A DNA stretch of 64,000 bases from Mesorhizobium sp. WSM3862 (GCF_002294985.1 NZ_NSGE01000006.1:310001-374000); one strand, 5' to 3'; positions 15,170-22,331 are shown, counted from the stretch's first letter. Program-made: numbers and translations. Notes: a model not told the origin generated them from the sequence alone.

Positions 15170-15440
15170 TTCCCAGATCGGTGCGGCTCCGGCGGTTATG
15201 CTAGGCCTGGCCCGTCCCCGGTTCGATTTCACTCGGCCGGTCAGTTTGACGAGAAGTCACCAATCGCCGGCCCGTTGCTGAAAGGGGAGTTCCGGCGAAG
15301 GCTGCAGCGGTGAAAGGAAACGGCTTTCTGCTGCACCGATCTGAATTTCTAAGTTACTTCAATAACTTAGCTTGTAACCAAATCGGTTACAAGTGGGTGC
15401 AGGCAAAAAAGAACAATAATTTCAATGACTTCGGTGGCGG
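15170..15440. other. long leader region and operator-promoter
   Basis: No gene is evident. The right part holds the promoter-operator at 15364-15392. The roughly 195 bases from there to the leader motif would form a long 5' untranslated region for the DUF6011-like gene. A small rightward frame at 15310 has no supporting features. Confidence 0.5.
15364..15392 (-). promoter_or_regulatory. leftward promoter with CI-type operator in its spacer
   Basis: -35 TTGTAA at 15387-15392, 17-base spacer, -10 TAAGTT at 15364-15369. Operator GTAACCAAATCGGTTAC at 15374-15390 overlaps the -35 box. Drives the DUF6011-like gene. Confidence 0.75.
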
Positions 15441-16037
15441 TCAGTTCACCGGCTTGAACCGGGATTCCAGGACGGCGCCGGAAATCGAGCGCTGGTCGTC
15501 GCCGCATTGCACGAGTGCCTGGTCGACGTGTTCCGGATTGACGCCGATCACCTTCCAGACGCGGCCCTGCTGGTCGGGCGCTTCGGCGCCGAGGTAGGGC
15601 GCGACCTGGAGGGGCTGCGGTGGCTGACGCAGGCGGTATTGCGCCGGCAGCTTGGGATGGTGCCAACCACAGCCCTCGGCCTCCAGGCCATGTTCGAACA
15701 CTTCGAGCCGGAGCTTTTCTTTCAGCCAGACCGAGATGTAGGCGCGATGGCAATACTGGTTGTCGGTCGGGGCCTCGTAGCAGAGCAGGGCGACGTCCCT
15801 GCCGCCCGAGAGGTCTTCCATCTTGGCGACGATCCGGCCAGGATTAAGCCTGTCGAGTCCTTCGAAGTAGAGCTGCTTATACTCGCGCTCGCTGGCGGTC
15901 TTGAACCATTCGCCTGGGGCGAGTTCCGGCATCTTGCGATAGCCTGCCGGGTATCCTCGCGGCGTTCCCCTGGACACCCCGATCTTCTGGATTTCGGGCG
16001 GCAGCTTGGTGAACCAGGAGCTGGTGAAAATGCGCAT
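15441..16037 (-). CDS. DUF488-like protein
   Basis: 198 aa (MRIFTSSWFTKLPPEIQKIG). Recognisable features are SRGTPRGYPAGYRKMPELAP near residue 25, GGRDVALLCYEAPTDNQYCH near 85, and a following WLKEKL helix. The G-x-P-R-G pattern and the LLCYE...CHR box are the signature of DUF488-type proteins, whose biochemical role is unclear. The last 60 residues are an extra C-terminal domain. It has its own leader variant and two operators upstream. Confidence 0.65.
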   Translation of the reverse strand: MRIFTSSWFTKLPPEIQKIGVSRGTPRGYPAGYRKMPELAPGEWFKTASEREYKQLYFEGLDRLNPGRIVAKMEDLSGGRDVALLCYEAPTDNQYCHRAYISVWLKEKLRLEVFEHGLEAEGCGWHHPKLPAQYRLRQPPQPLQVAPYLGAEAPDQQGRVWKVIGVNPEHVDQALVQCGDDQRSISGAVLESRFKPVN

Positions 16038-16050
16038 CTTCGTCTCTTTC

Positions 16051-16060
16051 GGTGGTAGGG
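16051..16060 (-). promoter_or_regulatory. leader motif variant
   Basis: CCCTACCACC on the leftward strand; the GGAG end is replaced by GAAAGAG, which still supplies a purine-rich ribosome site before ATG 16037. Confidence 0.6.
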
Positions 16061-16100
16061 CTTTGGACAGGTCCAAATGTAAATCCGGTGAACTTCTCAA

Positions 16101-16138
16101 GCAACCAAAATGACACTGTGTGTTACCATTTTGGTAAG
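16101..16138. promoter_or_regulatory. two CI-type operator copies upstream of the DUF488-like gene
   Basis: GTTACCATTTTGGTAAG at 16122-16138 is a good copy. GCAACCAAAATGACAC at 16101-16116 is a weaker one. They lie between the stop at 16145 and the leader at 16060, so they would control the DUF488-like gene. Confidence 0.55.
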
Positions 16139-16144
16139 GTTGCC

Positions 16145-16594
16145 TCACCGGTACATCTGCATTAGGTATGGGTTCTCTCCAGCGCCTTCGGGCGCTGTCC
16201 TGTGGTAGGGATGGAGAGGAAGGCCGATCAGGGGCAACCCGGTCGGCCTTTGATATTTTCGGCGTGGCTGTGGCGCCTCGAAGCGCACTTCGGGATAATT
16301 GACCCACGCCGTCACCGTCTCGAAACTGATGGCGCGCGGCAAGCTCTTGACGTCGTCGAGCAGCGTTCGTCCTGCCAGGATCCCATTGCCCGCGAACTCG
16401 GCGCCCGAGCGGAAAAACTGGAACGTCCTTCGCCATGGTCCGGTTGAGAGCCAGAGGTCCAGGCCCGGCGCCAACTCCACGCGGTCGAGGCTGTCGCTCT
16501 CAAGAAGTTCGCAGAAGAGCTGGTGCCCCAGAGGGCGCGGCGTCTGGTAGTCAATGGCGCGCCGGAGTGTGGAATCGATCAGGATGAAGCGCAT
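16145..16594 (-). CDS. hypothetical phage protein, C-terminus possibly not original
   Basis: 149 aa from ATG 16594 (MRFILIDSTLRRAIDYQTPR). The first 110 residues look like a normal soluble protein (GHQLFCELLESDSLDRVELA). The last 35 residues are encoded across a hairpin and an orphan copy of the leader motif, so the frame may now run through what used to be a gene boundary. It overlaps the gene at 16579 by 16 bases. Function unknown. Confidence 0.55.
   Translation of the reverse strand: MRFILIDSTLRRAIDYQTPRPLGHQLFCELLESDSLDRVELAPGLDLWLSTGPWRRTFQFFRSGAEFAGNGILAGRTLLDDVKSLPRAISFETVTAWVNYPEVRFEAPQPRRKYQRPTGLPLIGLPLHPYHRTAPEGAGENPYLMQMYR
16199..16212 (-). promoter_or_regulatory. orphan leader motif inside a reading frame
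   Basis: TCCCTACCACAGGA on the leftward strand with no gene at the usual distance. Only ATG-CAG-ATG-TAC-CGG-TGA follows, about 38 bases on. A hairpin with arms AAGGCCGA and TCGGCCTT precedes it, as with other leaders. Confidence 0.55.
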
Positions 16595-16935
16595 TGCAGT
16601 TCTCGTGCCTCGAGGCGTTGGTTGATGGTGGGGAGCGTCTCGCTGGCGAACAATTCGAGCCACCACTTGATCAACTCGGCCTGGTAGCGGTCGTCGGCCG
16701 CACGATGGCGGGGCTCGCGTAGCTGTCGCTCGATCCAGTCAAGCCGGTCGCGAAGCTCCGGCCGGTAGAGCAGATTGCGGAATGCATCTGCGAGCCGCAT
16801 GTCCAGCGCGTAATCCCCGGTGCAGCCGAGGGGCGACCAGTCGCTATGCCAGGACGACCACATCTCGAGGGCCTGGCTGATGGTGGGGAGCCGGCGCCGC
16901 CGCTCCTCCTCGTCTTCTGGTAACGGGCGAAACAC
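16579..16935 (-). CDS. hypothetical phage protein with GTG start
   Basis: 118 aa (first residues FRPLPEDEEERRRRLPTISQ after the GTG). The leader motif sits 7 bases upstream of the GTG at 16935, its normal spacing, which supports this unusual start. The protein is helical, Trp/Arg-rich (ALEMWSSWHSDWSPLGCTGD). It is first in a unit controlled by a perfect operator. No family recognised. Confidence 0.65.
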   Translation of the reverse strand: MFRPLPEDEEERRRRLPTISQALEMWSSWHSDWSPLGCTGDYALDMRLADAFRNLLYRPELRDRLDWIERQLREPRHRAADDRYQAELIKWWLELFASETLPTINQRLEARELQCASS

Positions 16936-16942
16936 TTTTGGA

Positions 16943-16957
16943 CTCCGTGGTAGGGAT
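16943..16957 (-). promoter_or_regulatory. conserved leader motif before a GTG start
   Basis: ATCCCTACCACGGAG on the leftward strand, 7 bases before the GTG at 16935. Confidence 0.75.
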
Positions 16958-16961
16958 AACG

Positions 16962-16990
16962 ATCCTATGATGTAACCAATTTGGTTACAA
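16962..16990 (-). promoter_or_regulatory. leftward promoter with perfect CI-type operator
   Basis: -35 TTGTAA at 16985-16990, 17-base spacer, -10 TAGGAT at 16962-16967. The operator GTAACCAATTTGGTTAC at 16972-16988 is the perfect palindrome that best represents the family. It lies 12 bases from the leader motif. Confidence 0.8.
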
Positions 16991-17000
16991 TATGGTCAAG

Positions 17001-18566
17001 CTAAAAGTAATTTCTGCGGCCGTCCTTCCATAGCTTGACCGTGACGGTGTTCACGTAGGTCCCGACCTCGGCGAAGGATCCGTGCGGCAGATCGCGGAAC
17101 TGGCCGTTCAGCCTCTCGATCAAGGCCCGGAAAGCGATGGCCTTGCGAGTTTCGCGAAACTCGGTGCCGGCCGACATGATGGCGGCGAGGCACCCGCCGT
17201 CTTCCAGGAAGTCGAGGGCGTGCACCACATGGTCGATATCGCGTTCCATGTCGAACGGCGGGTTCATGATGATGCGATCGTATTTTCCCGTCACGGAGGG
17301 CCGCAGCGCCAGGAAGTCGGCGGCGTACACCTTGCGGAATGTGCCCTGCGCCTCGAGCGCGGCGGCGAGCGCTGGCTGGAGCTCCACGCAATCGACCTGG
17401 TTGTCGAAGCGGTATTCCTTGCGCCAGCGGTCCATACGGGCCTCGTCCCCGTAGCCGTAGTGATCGGCGAAATCCTTGATGCTGGTGAGGCAGCGGCGCG
17501 CCAGATTGCCGGTGCCGGCGCTGGGCTCCAGGATCCGTAGGCGCGGCTTCTCGATCGGCTGGAGGAGGGGGATACCTTTGAGCAACTCCTCGGCCGCGGC
17601 GTCGGGCGTCGGGAAGAAACCGAAGTTCTTCGCCGGCGTGGTCTTCCGGTTGCGGAACAGATCGTCCTGCTCGCGCGTCTGGCCGTCGCCGATCACCTCG
17701 CCATAGTATTCGGCGAGCATCTTGTTGACCCTTTCCACCAGGTCGTCACGCGTGAACCAGAGATGCGCGTTGCCGTTCTTGTAGGCGACGATCCTGAAAT
17801 ACTCGCCGCGATGTTCGGACTGCTGAGGCTGGAAGCCCCTGCGCTCGGCGCGCACCACGTTCTCGATGCTGTTGTAGGACGGCTTCTTGCCGTCGAGGAC
17901 AGAGAAGGTGCGTTCGATATCGCGCACGGTGTCCCAAGTGCCGCCCCACGAAACGTGGCCGTGGTCGCGGTCGAAGGCATAAGTCAGGATCATGCGACTG
18001 CCGACCTTGAAGCCGTCGTGAGACCGGAACCGGCGATCCAGCTTGGAGAAGGCCGTCGCTATGCCGCGCCGGAAGATCATCTCGGATTCGCCGGCCCACT
18101 TCTCGATAGTGGCGTACACGTTGTCGACCGTGACCGGGGGAATCCCCATGAGCTCGTCGAGGTTGACCAGCTCCTTGCCGTCGCCGCGGTCATAGCGCTC
18201 CGGCACCCACCTCAACGTGTCGCGCAGCTCGTCCTTGGCCTGCTTGTCCATGAGGACTTCAAGGTCCGTCATCTTCACCAGATAGTGCCAGCACGAGATG
18301 TCGATGAGACGGATGGCGGTACGCTTCCACTGCTCGGCGTCAGGCAAATCGACGGCCTCGAAAAAAGCCCTCACCTCGCGGTTGTCGCGGTCGCCGTACC
18401 TGGAGCAGGCATGCTCGCCAGCGGCCGCCTTCCAGAGAGCGGCCGCCTTTTTCAATTCCCGATCAGCCTGCTGGATCGAGGCGAATGCGCCATGATAGGC
18501 GGCCACGGCTGCATCGCGATAGGCGACGATCTGCTCGATCGTGTTGCGAGGGATCAGCGCGTTCAT
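17001..18566 (-). CDS. DUF4942-type methyltransferase
   Basis: 521 aa (MNALIPRNTIEQIVAYRDAA). The N-terminal 290 residues match the DUF4942 style (helical start, then YDRGDGKELVNLDELMGIPP, MILTYAFDRDHGHVSWGGTW). The C-terminal part is a class I SAM methyltransferase with ILEPSAGTGNLARR (motif I), VDCVELQPALAAAL (motif II) and IIMNPPFDMERD (motif IV). The N-P-P-F motif points to an N6-adenine or N4-cytosine DNA methylase. Phages use such enzymes against host restriction. The stop is 9 bases from the next operator region. Confidence 0.8.
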   Translation of the reverse strand: MNALIPRNTIEQIVAYRDAAVAAYHGAFASIQQADRELKKAAALWKAAAGEHACSRYGDRDNREVRAFFEAVDLPDAEQWKRTAIRLIDISCWHYLVKMTDLEVLMDKQAKDELRDTLRWVPERYDRGDGKELVNLDELMGIPPVTVDNVYATIEKWAGESEMIFRRGIATAFSKLDRRFRSHDGFKVGSRMILTYAFDRDHGHVSWGGTWDTVRDIERTFSVLDGKKPSYNSIENVVRAERRGFQPQQSEHRGEYFRIVAYKNGNAHLWFTRDDLVERVNKMLAEYYGEVIGDGQTREQDDLFRNRKTTPAKNFGFFPTPDAAAEELLKGIPLLQPIEKPRLRILEPSAGTGNLARRCLTSIKDFADHYGYGDEARMDRWRKEYRFDNQVDCVELQPALAAALEAQGTFRKVYAADFLALRPSVTGKYDRIIMNPPFDMERDIDHVVHALDFLEDGGCLAAIMSAGTEFRETRKAIAFRALIERLNGQFRDLPHGSFAEVGTYVNTVTVKLWKDGRRNYF

Positions 18567-18703
18567 GGCTTCGCCTCAACCGGCTTGGCGCTCACGGCGG
18601 CGTGCATCTTCTGGAAGGTGAAGACGTCCTTGCGCTCGATGACGATCTCGTAGCGCTTGCTGCCGTCGGGCAGCGTGAACTCGTATTCAACTGGCTTGGT
18701 CAT
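18563..18703 (-). CDS. small protein upstream of the methyltransferase
   Basis: 46 aa (MTKPVEYEFTLPDGSKRYEI), found because a leader motif lies 9 bases before its ATG. Its stop overlaps the methyltransferase ATG as ATGA. It looks like a beta-hairpin with a basic C-terminal helix, and could be a coupled translation leader or a small partner of the methyltransferase. Confidence 0.65.
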   Translation of the reverse strand: MTKPVEYEFTLPDGSKRYEIVIERKDVFTFQKMHAAVSAKPVEAKP

Positions 18704-18712
18704 TGGTCTGGT

Positions 18713-18727
18713 CTCTGTGGTAGGGAT
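18713..18727 (-). promoter_or_regulatory. conserved leader motif
   Basis: ATCCCTACCACAGAG on the leftward strand, 9 bases before ATG 18703. A strong hairpin (GGGCGGCGGGA with TCCCGTCGCCC) lies just upstream. Confidence 0.7.
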
Positions 18728-18781
18728 TGGTGGGCGACGGGACCTCTCCCGCCGCCCTATCGAAGGGATCGTTTGTCTCTC

Positions 18782-18934
18782 TCAGTGCATCGCGCCTCCT
18801 TCTGCTGGTGCGTCAGCTTCCACGTCCGCTTCGGCCGCCTGGAGGTCGGCGAGCCGGTCGCGGCAGGAAGGGCAGCGGCAGCTTTCACTGCTGTCGAAGG
18901 GAAAAGGGGTTAGGCAGTCGTCGCAGTAGGGCAT
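18782..18934 (-). CDS. small zinc-ribbon protein
   Basis: 50 aa from ATG 18934. CDDC near the start and CRCPSC twenty residues later form a typical rubredoxin-like zinc ribbon, with an acidic Ala-rich tail. The start is supported by a leader variant 6 bases upstream. Such proteins in phages often contact nucleic acid or host polymerase, but no function can be assigned. Confidence 0.65.
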   Translation of the reverse strand: MPYCDDCLTPFPFDSSESCRCPSCRDRLADLQAAEADVEADAPAEGGAMH

Positions 18935-18940
18935 CGTTTC

Positions 18941-18955
18941 AACCGTGGTAGGGGA
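18941..18955 (-). promoter_or_regulatory. leader motif variant
   Basis: TCCCCTACCACGGTT on the leftward strand. The CCCTACCACGG core is intact although the GGAG is lost, which argues that the core is conserved for more than ribosome binding. Confidence 0.65.
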
Positions 18956-18962
18956 AAACCTT

Positions 18963-19002
18963 GTAACCACAGTAACTTAGTCTGTTACCAATTTGGTTAC
19001 AA
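18963..19002 (-). promoter_or_regulatory. leftward promoter with CI-type operators
   Basis: -35 TTGTAA at 18997-19002, 17-base spacer, -10 TAAGTT at 18974-18979. Operator GTTACCAATTTGGTTAC at 18984-19000. A partial second copy, GTAACCACAGTAAC, starts at 18963 downstream of the -10. Confidence 0.75.
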
Positions 19003-19057
19003 TGCAACCACGGACAAAAAGTCGTGTTCGCCCAAGTGCGGTTGTCGGGAGGCGGCT

Positions 19058-19204
19058 CTAGCCGTCGCGATCACGCTTTTCGCGGCTGTAGTCGATGGCC
19101 GCCCAGATGACACAGCCGACGGCGACCAACACGCCCAATGTGCGACTGGCGGTGAACGCCGAAATGACCAGGATCAAGACGTATGCGAGTGCGCCGGGTG
19201 TCAT
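19058..19204 (-). CDS. small two-helix membrane protein
   Basis: 48 aa (MTPGALAYVLILVISAFTAS). Two hydrophobic stretches, residues 4-19 and 23-36, are joined by a short basic turn; the C-terminus is charged (REKRDRDG), so both ends are probably cytoplasmic. A GAAAGGA element lies about 20 bases upstream and a weaker TTGAAAG nearer. It could be a small holin-like or exclusion protein; no evidence separates these. Confidence 0.55.
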   Translation of the reverse strand: MTPGALAYVLILVISAFTASRTLGVLVAVGCVIWAAIDYSREKRDRDG

Positions 19205-19225
19205 GTCTTTCAAGGGTTGGTCCTT

Positions 19226-20089
19226 TCAAAAGGCGAATGCGAATTGGCCGGAGGCTTCCTGTCTGGAAGCGACCCCGAGGGGACGGAGACCGGGTAGGGC
19301 AGCGATGAAGCCGCCCGGCTGGTAGGCGGGATCATTGCGGCGCTCCTCACGCAGACGGCTATCGTCAGCGTCGTGCCGCTTGTTGCCCTGCCAATAGGCA
19401 AGGCCGAAAGGCGGGTTGTGGAGCTTGCATTTTGCGGCCGTCTTGCCGTGATGATCGATAAGCAGGTTCTGCTCCATCACGATCGTCAGCATCTCGTCGA
19501 CGGTCATTGCCTCCTCGACGAACCAGCGTTCGCGGGAGAGCCCGCCGCCGGTGAAGGATCGGTAGCCGGTCTCGCTGAAAAACGGCTGATCGAGGTCGAT
19601 CACGCGACCGTCGAGGCCGACGCCGCCGAAGACGCCCGGGTAGCGCACGTCGGTGCGGCAACCGTGAATGGTCAGCATGAACCGCCCGGGCTGGCCGTGC
19701 ATCGGGATTTCGCCATCGGGCGCGGCCAGTTGTTTGCCGAGCCAAGACGACGCCGAGTTCCAGCAGTTGAAGCGGGAGCGGCAGCGCGGGGGCCAGGAAC
19801 GGCCGGAACCGTCCGCGCGCTCCTCCCGGCCGCCGTATTCCTCAATCCGGTAGAGCGTCTCGACACATGCCTCGATCACTAGCTCGTAGGGAAGGCGGCC
19901 GGGCTTGTCGCAGGCCATCATCGCGGCGTGGTAGTGGTGGAGGGCTTCCCGAGCGATTCCGACCAGATATTCATCGGACCCGTCGCGCAGCATGGCGACA
20001 TTCTCGGCGATCTCCTGACCGCGTTTCTCGGCCTCGATCTGCCAAGCGTGCTTCTTGGCTGGTGCTTTCGCCTTGGCGGTCTTAGCCAT
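19226..20089 (-). CDS. hypothetical phage protein (287 aa)
   Basis: Starts at ATG 20089 (MAKTAKAKAPAKKHAWQIEA), overlapping the upstream gene by 8 bases. A lysine-rich N-terminus is followed by a helical region (YLVGIAREALHHYHAAMMAC) and a larger domain with MLTIHGCRTDVRYPGVFGGV and SFTGGGLSRERWFVEEAMTV. An N-P-P-F string occurs near the end but without other methyltransferase motifs. No family recognised. Confidence 0.6.
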   Translation of the reverse strand: MAKTAKAKAPAKKHAWQIEAEKRGQEIAENVAMLRDGSDEYLVGIAREALHHYHAAMMACDKPGRLPYELVIEACVETLYRIEEYGGREERADGSGRSWPPRCRSRFNCWNSASSWLGKQLAAPDGEIPMHGQPGRFMLTIHGCRTDVRYPGVFGGVGLDGRVIDLDQPFFSETGYRSFTGGGLSRERWFVEEAMTVDEMLTIVMEQNLLIDHHGKTAAKCKLHNPPFGLAYWQGNKRHDADDSRLREERRNDPAYQPGGFIAALPGLRPLGVASRQEASGQFAFAF

Positions 20090-20582
20090 TGCCGTACCTC
20101 GGAAGTTCTGCGAGCGACGAGAGGGGCGGCAACCCCATGCGCTCGCGAGATCGGTTGATGATGGGGAGAGGGTCGAAACCCTTGACGCCCGGACCTCGGT
20201 AGACCCATGGCGGGTTCTCCGGGTCGAGCCGGCCGACGTCGTAGCTGTGGAGCATGTCGGCGAAATATTCCGGCGTGCCCGGGTAGGGAGCGCTATTCCA
20301 GAGTGCCCGCAGGATTTTCCGGATGTTGTCGCCGTAGGCGAAAAGCCGGCTCCTTGCACGACGCCAGTTCGCGGCGCGGCGGTCGCGAGTATTCTGCTCC
20401 CAGATCACCGCTTGCTCGGCGCGCTGCGCCATAACGGTGTCGGCGTCTGGCTGCTCCTCTGCGATCATCTCGGAAAAGAGCGGCAGTTTCTCTCGCTCAA
20501 GGCGCTGCTTTCGGGCCAAGGCGAGCCGCTTTCGCCTCGTGTCTTCGAACGGGCCATATCGGCGTGTCCGGAAGTGGCGCAT
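20082..20582 (-). CDS. hypothetical phage protein (166 aa)
   Basis: ATG 20582 overlaps the upstream stop (TGATG). The first 50 residues are basic (MRHFRTRRYGPFEDTRRKRL), the middle is helical with RAEQAVIWEQNTRDRRAANW, and the end is proline-rich (LDPENPPWVYRGPGVKGFDP). Probably DNA-associated given its charge and its coupling to the methyltransferase; unproven. Confidence 0.55.
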   Translation of the reverse strand: MRHFRTRRYGPFEDTRRKRLALARKQRLEREKLPLFSEMIAEEQPDADTVMAQRAEQAVIWEQNTRDRRAANWRRARSRLFAYGDNIRKILRALWNSAPYPGTPEYFADMLHSYDVGRLDPENPPWVYRGPGVKGFDPLPIINRSRERMGLPPLSSLAELPRYGNG

Positions 20583-21316
20583 CAGAGCAACCTCCCCTCG
20601 GCCACCTGCCAGACGCCCTCGCCTAGCGGTTCGAACGGACCGCGCTGTAGGGTCTGGCGGACCTTCGCCTTCCAGTTCGGATTGCGTTCGGACTTCGGAT
20701 TCTCGGCCAAGGCGCGGTAGAGATCGTCGAGCCGCACGGCCGCGCCGGCGCGCTGCATCACCTTCAACACCTCGTCGACCCACGAGCCGACGGAGGCAAA
20801 GCCGAAGATCAGCGAGCGCAGGCGCAGCGGCACGAAAGCGCCGGGAATGCCGCTGGCCGCAAGGCGGTCAGCATCGTCGGCGCCATAGGCGCAGAACACC
20901 GACGGCGCGCCGGCATTGGCCTTTGCTCGAGTCCCTGCGGCATCGTGGAAATGCAGCCGCCCTTCCATGAACAGCAGCGCATCGGCCGCGCGCCAGACGC
21001 ACTCGTGGAACACCTGCGTTTCGGTGCGGGCGAAGATCAGCGCGATTCCATGGGCGTGCTCGGCCATACGGCCCATCCAGCGGCCGATCACGTTGTTCGA
21101 GTATGGCGGGTTGAGCCACACGCGACCGTGCCAGGGCCGGGCTAGACCGTTGTCGGCGATGGTGTAGTGCTGGCGCGCCATGTCCCACGGCCGATCGAGG
21201 GGAGCGCAGGGATCGAGGTCAAAACTCTCGGCGCCACCGAGCGCGGCCAGGAGGGCGGGAGGGGTCAGCCAGACGTCGGTGCCGGCCGCCGCGGACTGAT
21301 GGCTACCGATGGGCAT
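20582..21316 (-). CDS. phage N6-adenine (Dam-type) DNA methyltransferase
   Basis: 244 aa with a GAGGAGG site. Residues 12-50 show WLTPPALLAALGGAESFDLD followed by PCA, and residue 67 onward VWLNPPYSNNVIGRWMGRM. The D-x-D-P-C and N-P-P-Y-S signature is that of the short phage adenine methylases related to T1 Dam. The C-terminal 60 residues look like an added helical domain (LDDLYRALAENPKSERNPNW). It would protect phage DNA or mark it for packaging or replication. Confidence 0.8.
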   Translation of the reverse strand: MPIGSHQSAAAGTDVWLTPPALLAALGGAESFDLDPCAPLDRPWDMARQHYTIADNGLARPWHGRVWLNPPYSNNVIGRWMGRMAEHAHGIALIFARTETQVFHECVWRAADALLFMEGRLHFHDAAGTRAKANAGAPSVFCAYGADDADRLAASGIPGAFVPLRLRSLIFGFASVGSWVDEVLKVMQRAGAAVRLDDLYRALAENPKSERNPNWKAKVRQTLQRGPFEPLGEGVWQVAEGRLL

Positions 21317-21557
21317 GGCGCGCCTCCTCGGTCAGCCTGCGCAGCACGTCGCCGACGCTGCTGATGGAACTCTCCAGCCGCGCCTCGTCGAGCTCGGCCA
21401 GATCGATCTTGGTTTCGTTCCCGTCTTCATCGATCATCGTGAAGACGCTTGCGGTGGAGTCCGGCTTGCGCAGGATATCCCACGCCCAGCGTGCGGCCGC
21501 TTCGGGATCGCCTTCGCCCTCGTAGTCGATCTCCCATGTGACTAGATAGCGGGCCAT
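21303..21557 (-). CDS. hypothetical small acidic protein
   Basis: 84 aa (MARYLVTWEIDYEGEGDPEA). A beta strand with an acidic helical domain, ending in a basic tail. Similar MA-x-Y-x-V-x-W-E-I-D proteins occur widely in phages, where they are often annotated only as hypothetical. Overlaps the methyltransferase start by 14 bases; coupled upstream by TGATG. Confidence 0.6.
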   Translation of the reverse strand: MARYLVTWEIDYEGEGDPEAAARWAWDILRKPDSTASVFTMIDEDGNETKIDLAELDEARLESSISSVGDVLRRLTEEARHAHR

Positions 21558-21925
21558 CAGCGCTGCTCCCGCTTGAGCATGTCGCGCGCCGCTCCGCGCG
21601 CCATGGGTCCGTCGCCGAAAGCGCCGTCTGCGATCTCTTGTAATTCAGCAGTGCGCGGGTCAGGTCCGTCGCAGGCGTCTTCCTCCTCTTCGTCCACGTC
21701 CTCGCGGGTGAGCTGGTCGAACGTCCACTCGTCGCCCTCCTCGTCGAGGAAGACGATCTTGCCGTTGCGCTTGGCGGTCTGGATATCGTTCCAGAAGATT
21801 TCGGTGCCGCCGGCGTATTCCGGCTGGCCCGTCTCCGGGTCGATGTCGCTGATGTGAGCGCGGCCGGTCAGCCGCTCCAATGTTCCGGTGATCGGGCTTC
21901 CGGTAGGTGATAGGTAGTTGGCCAT
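21557..21925 (-). CDS. hypothetical acidic phage protein (122 aa)
   Basis: Starts at ATG 21925 (MANYLSPTGSPITGTLERLT), 10 bases after a leader motif. Contains FLDEEGDEWTFDQLTREDVD and a run of glutamates, then a helical tail. It heads a coupled set of five genes down to 19226. The acidity is compatible with a DNA-mimic role, but this is only a possibility. Confidence 0.6.
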   Translation of the reverse strand: MANYLSPTGSPITGTLERLTGRAHISDIDPETGQPEYAGGTEIFWNDIQTAKRNGKIVFLDEEGDEWTFDQLTREDVDEEEEDACDGPDPRTAELQEIADGAFGDGPMARGAARDMLKREQR

Positions 21926-21935
21926 GGTCTCTGAT

Positions 21936-21950
21936 CTCCGTGGTAGGGGA
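21936..21950 (-). promoter_or_regulatory. conserved leader motif
   Basis: TCCCCTACCACGGAG on the leftward strand, 10 bases before ATG 21925 and only 2 bases from an operator copy. Confidence 0.7.
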
Positions 21951-21952
21951 TT

Positions 21953-21969
21953 GTTGCCAAAATGGTTGC
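21953..21969. promoter_or_regulatory. CI-type operator
   Basis: GTTGCCAAAATGGTTGC. A leftward TTGTCA box lies at 21980-21985. The operator directly abuts the leader motif, so the transcription start must be close. Confidence 0.6.
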
Positions 21970-22054
21970 GAACGCCGCTTGACAAAAAGCCGGGGGGAGA
22001 GGCAGAAATCGCGCAGCCTGATATTGCTTCGCGATTCGGCCGGTCCCTGAAAAA

Positions 22055-22306
22055 TCAGTTGGTGTTGAAGCCGTCCGGCGAGGGCTGAATGCCAGCCTCT
22101 TTCGCCACAAAGCCCACGACGTCGAGCACGTCGTCAGAGCTTAGTTTCTCAATGGTTTCGGCGAAGCGCCGCTTGAAATAGGTCTGGTGCTCGGCACCGG
22201 CGTAGCGGGCCAAGCCGATGGCAGCGGCGAAGGTGATCGCTTCCAGGCGAGCGCCGCCGAAGCCGGACTTCTGATGAAGGCTGGCCGCGAGGTCGTTGAG
22301 GGTCAT
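22055..22306 (-). CDS. hypothetical phage protein (83 aa)
   Basis: MTLNDLAASLHQKSGFGGAR starts it, 9 bases after a leader variant. A helical protein with YAGAEHQTYFKRRFAETIEK and a short disordered tail. It is the first gene of the leftward accessory block, divergent from the late operon across two operators. No family recognised. Confidence 0.6.
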   Translation of the reverse strand: MTLNDLAASLHQKSGFGGARLEAITFAAAIGLARYAGAEHQTYFKRRFAETIEKLSSDDVLDVVGFVAKEAGIQPSPDGFNTN

Positions 22307-22315
22307 TGGTCGGTG

Positions 22316-22330
22316 ATCCGTGGTAGGGAA
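22316..22330 (-). promoter_or_regulatory. leader motif variant
   Basis: TTCCCTACCACGGAT on the leftward strand, 9 bases before ATG 22306 and adjacent to an operator. Confidence 0.65.
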
Positions 22331-22331
22331 A

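Noticed and set aside
15200..15260. GGTTCGATTTC string resembling a tRNA T-loop
   Set aside because: No matching acceptor, D or anticodon stems around it.
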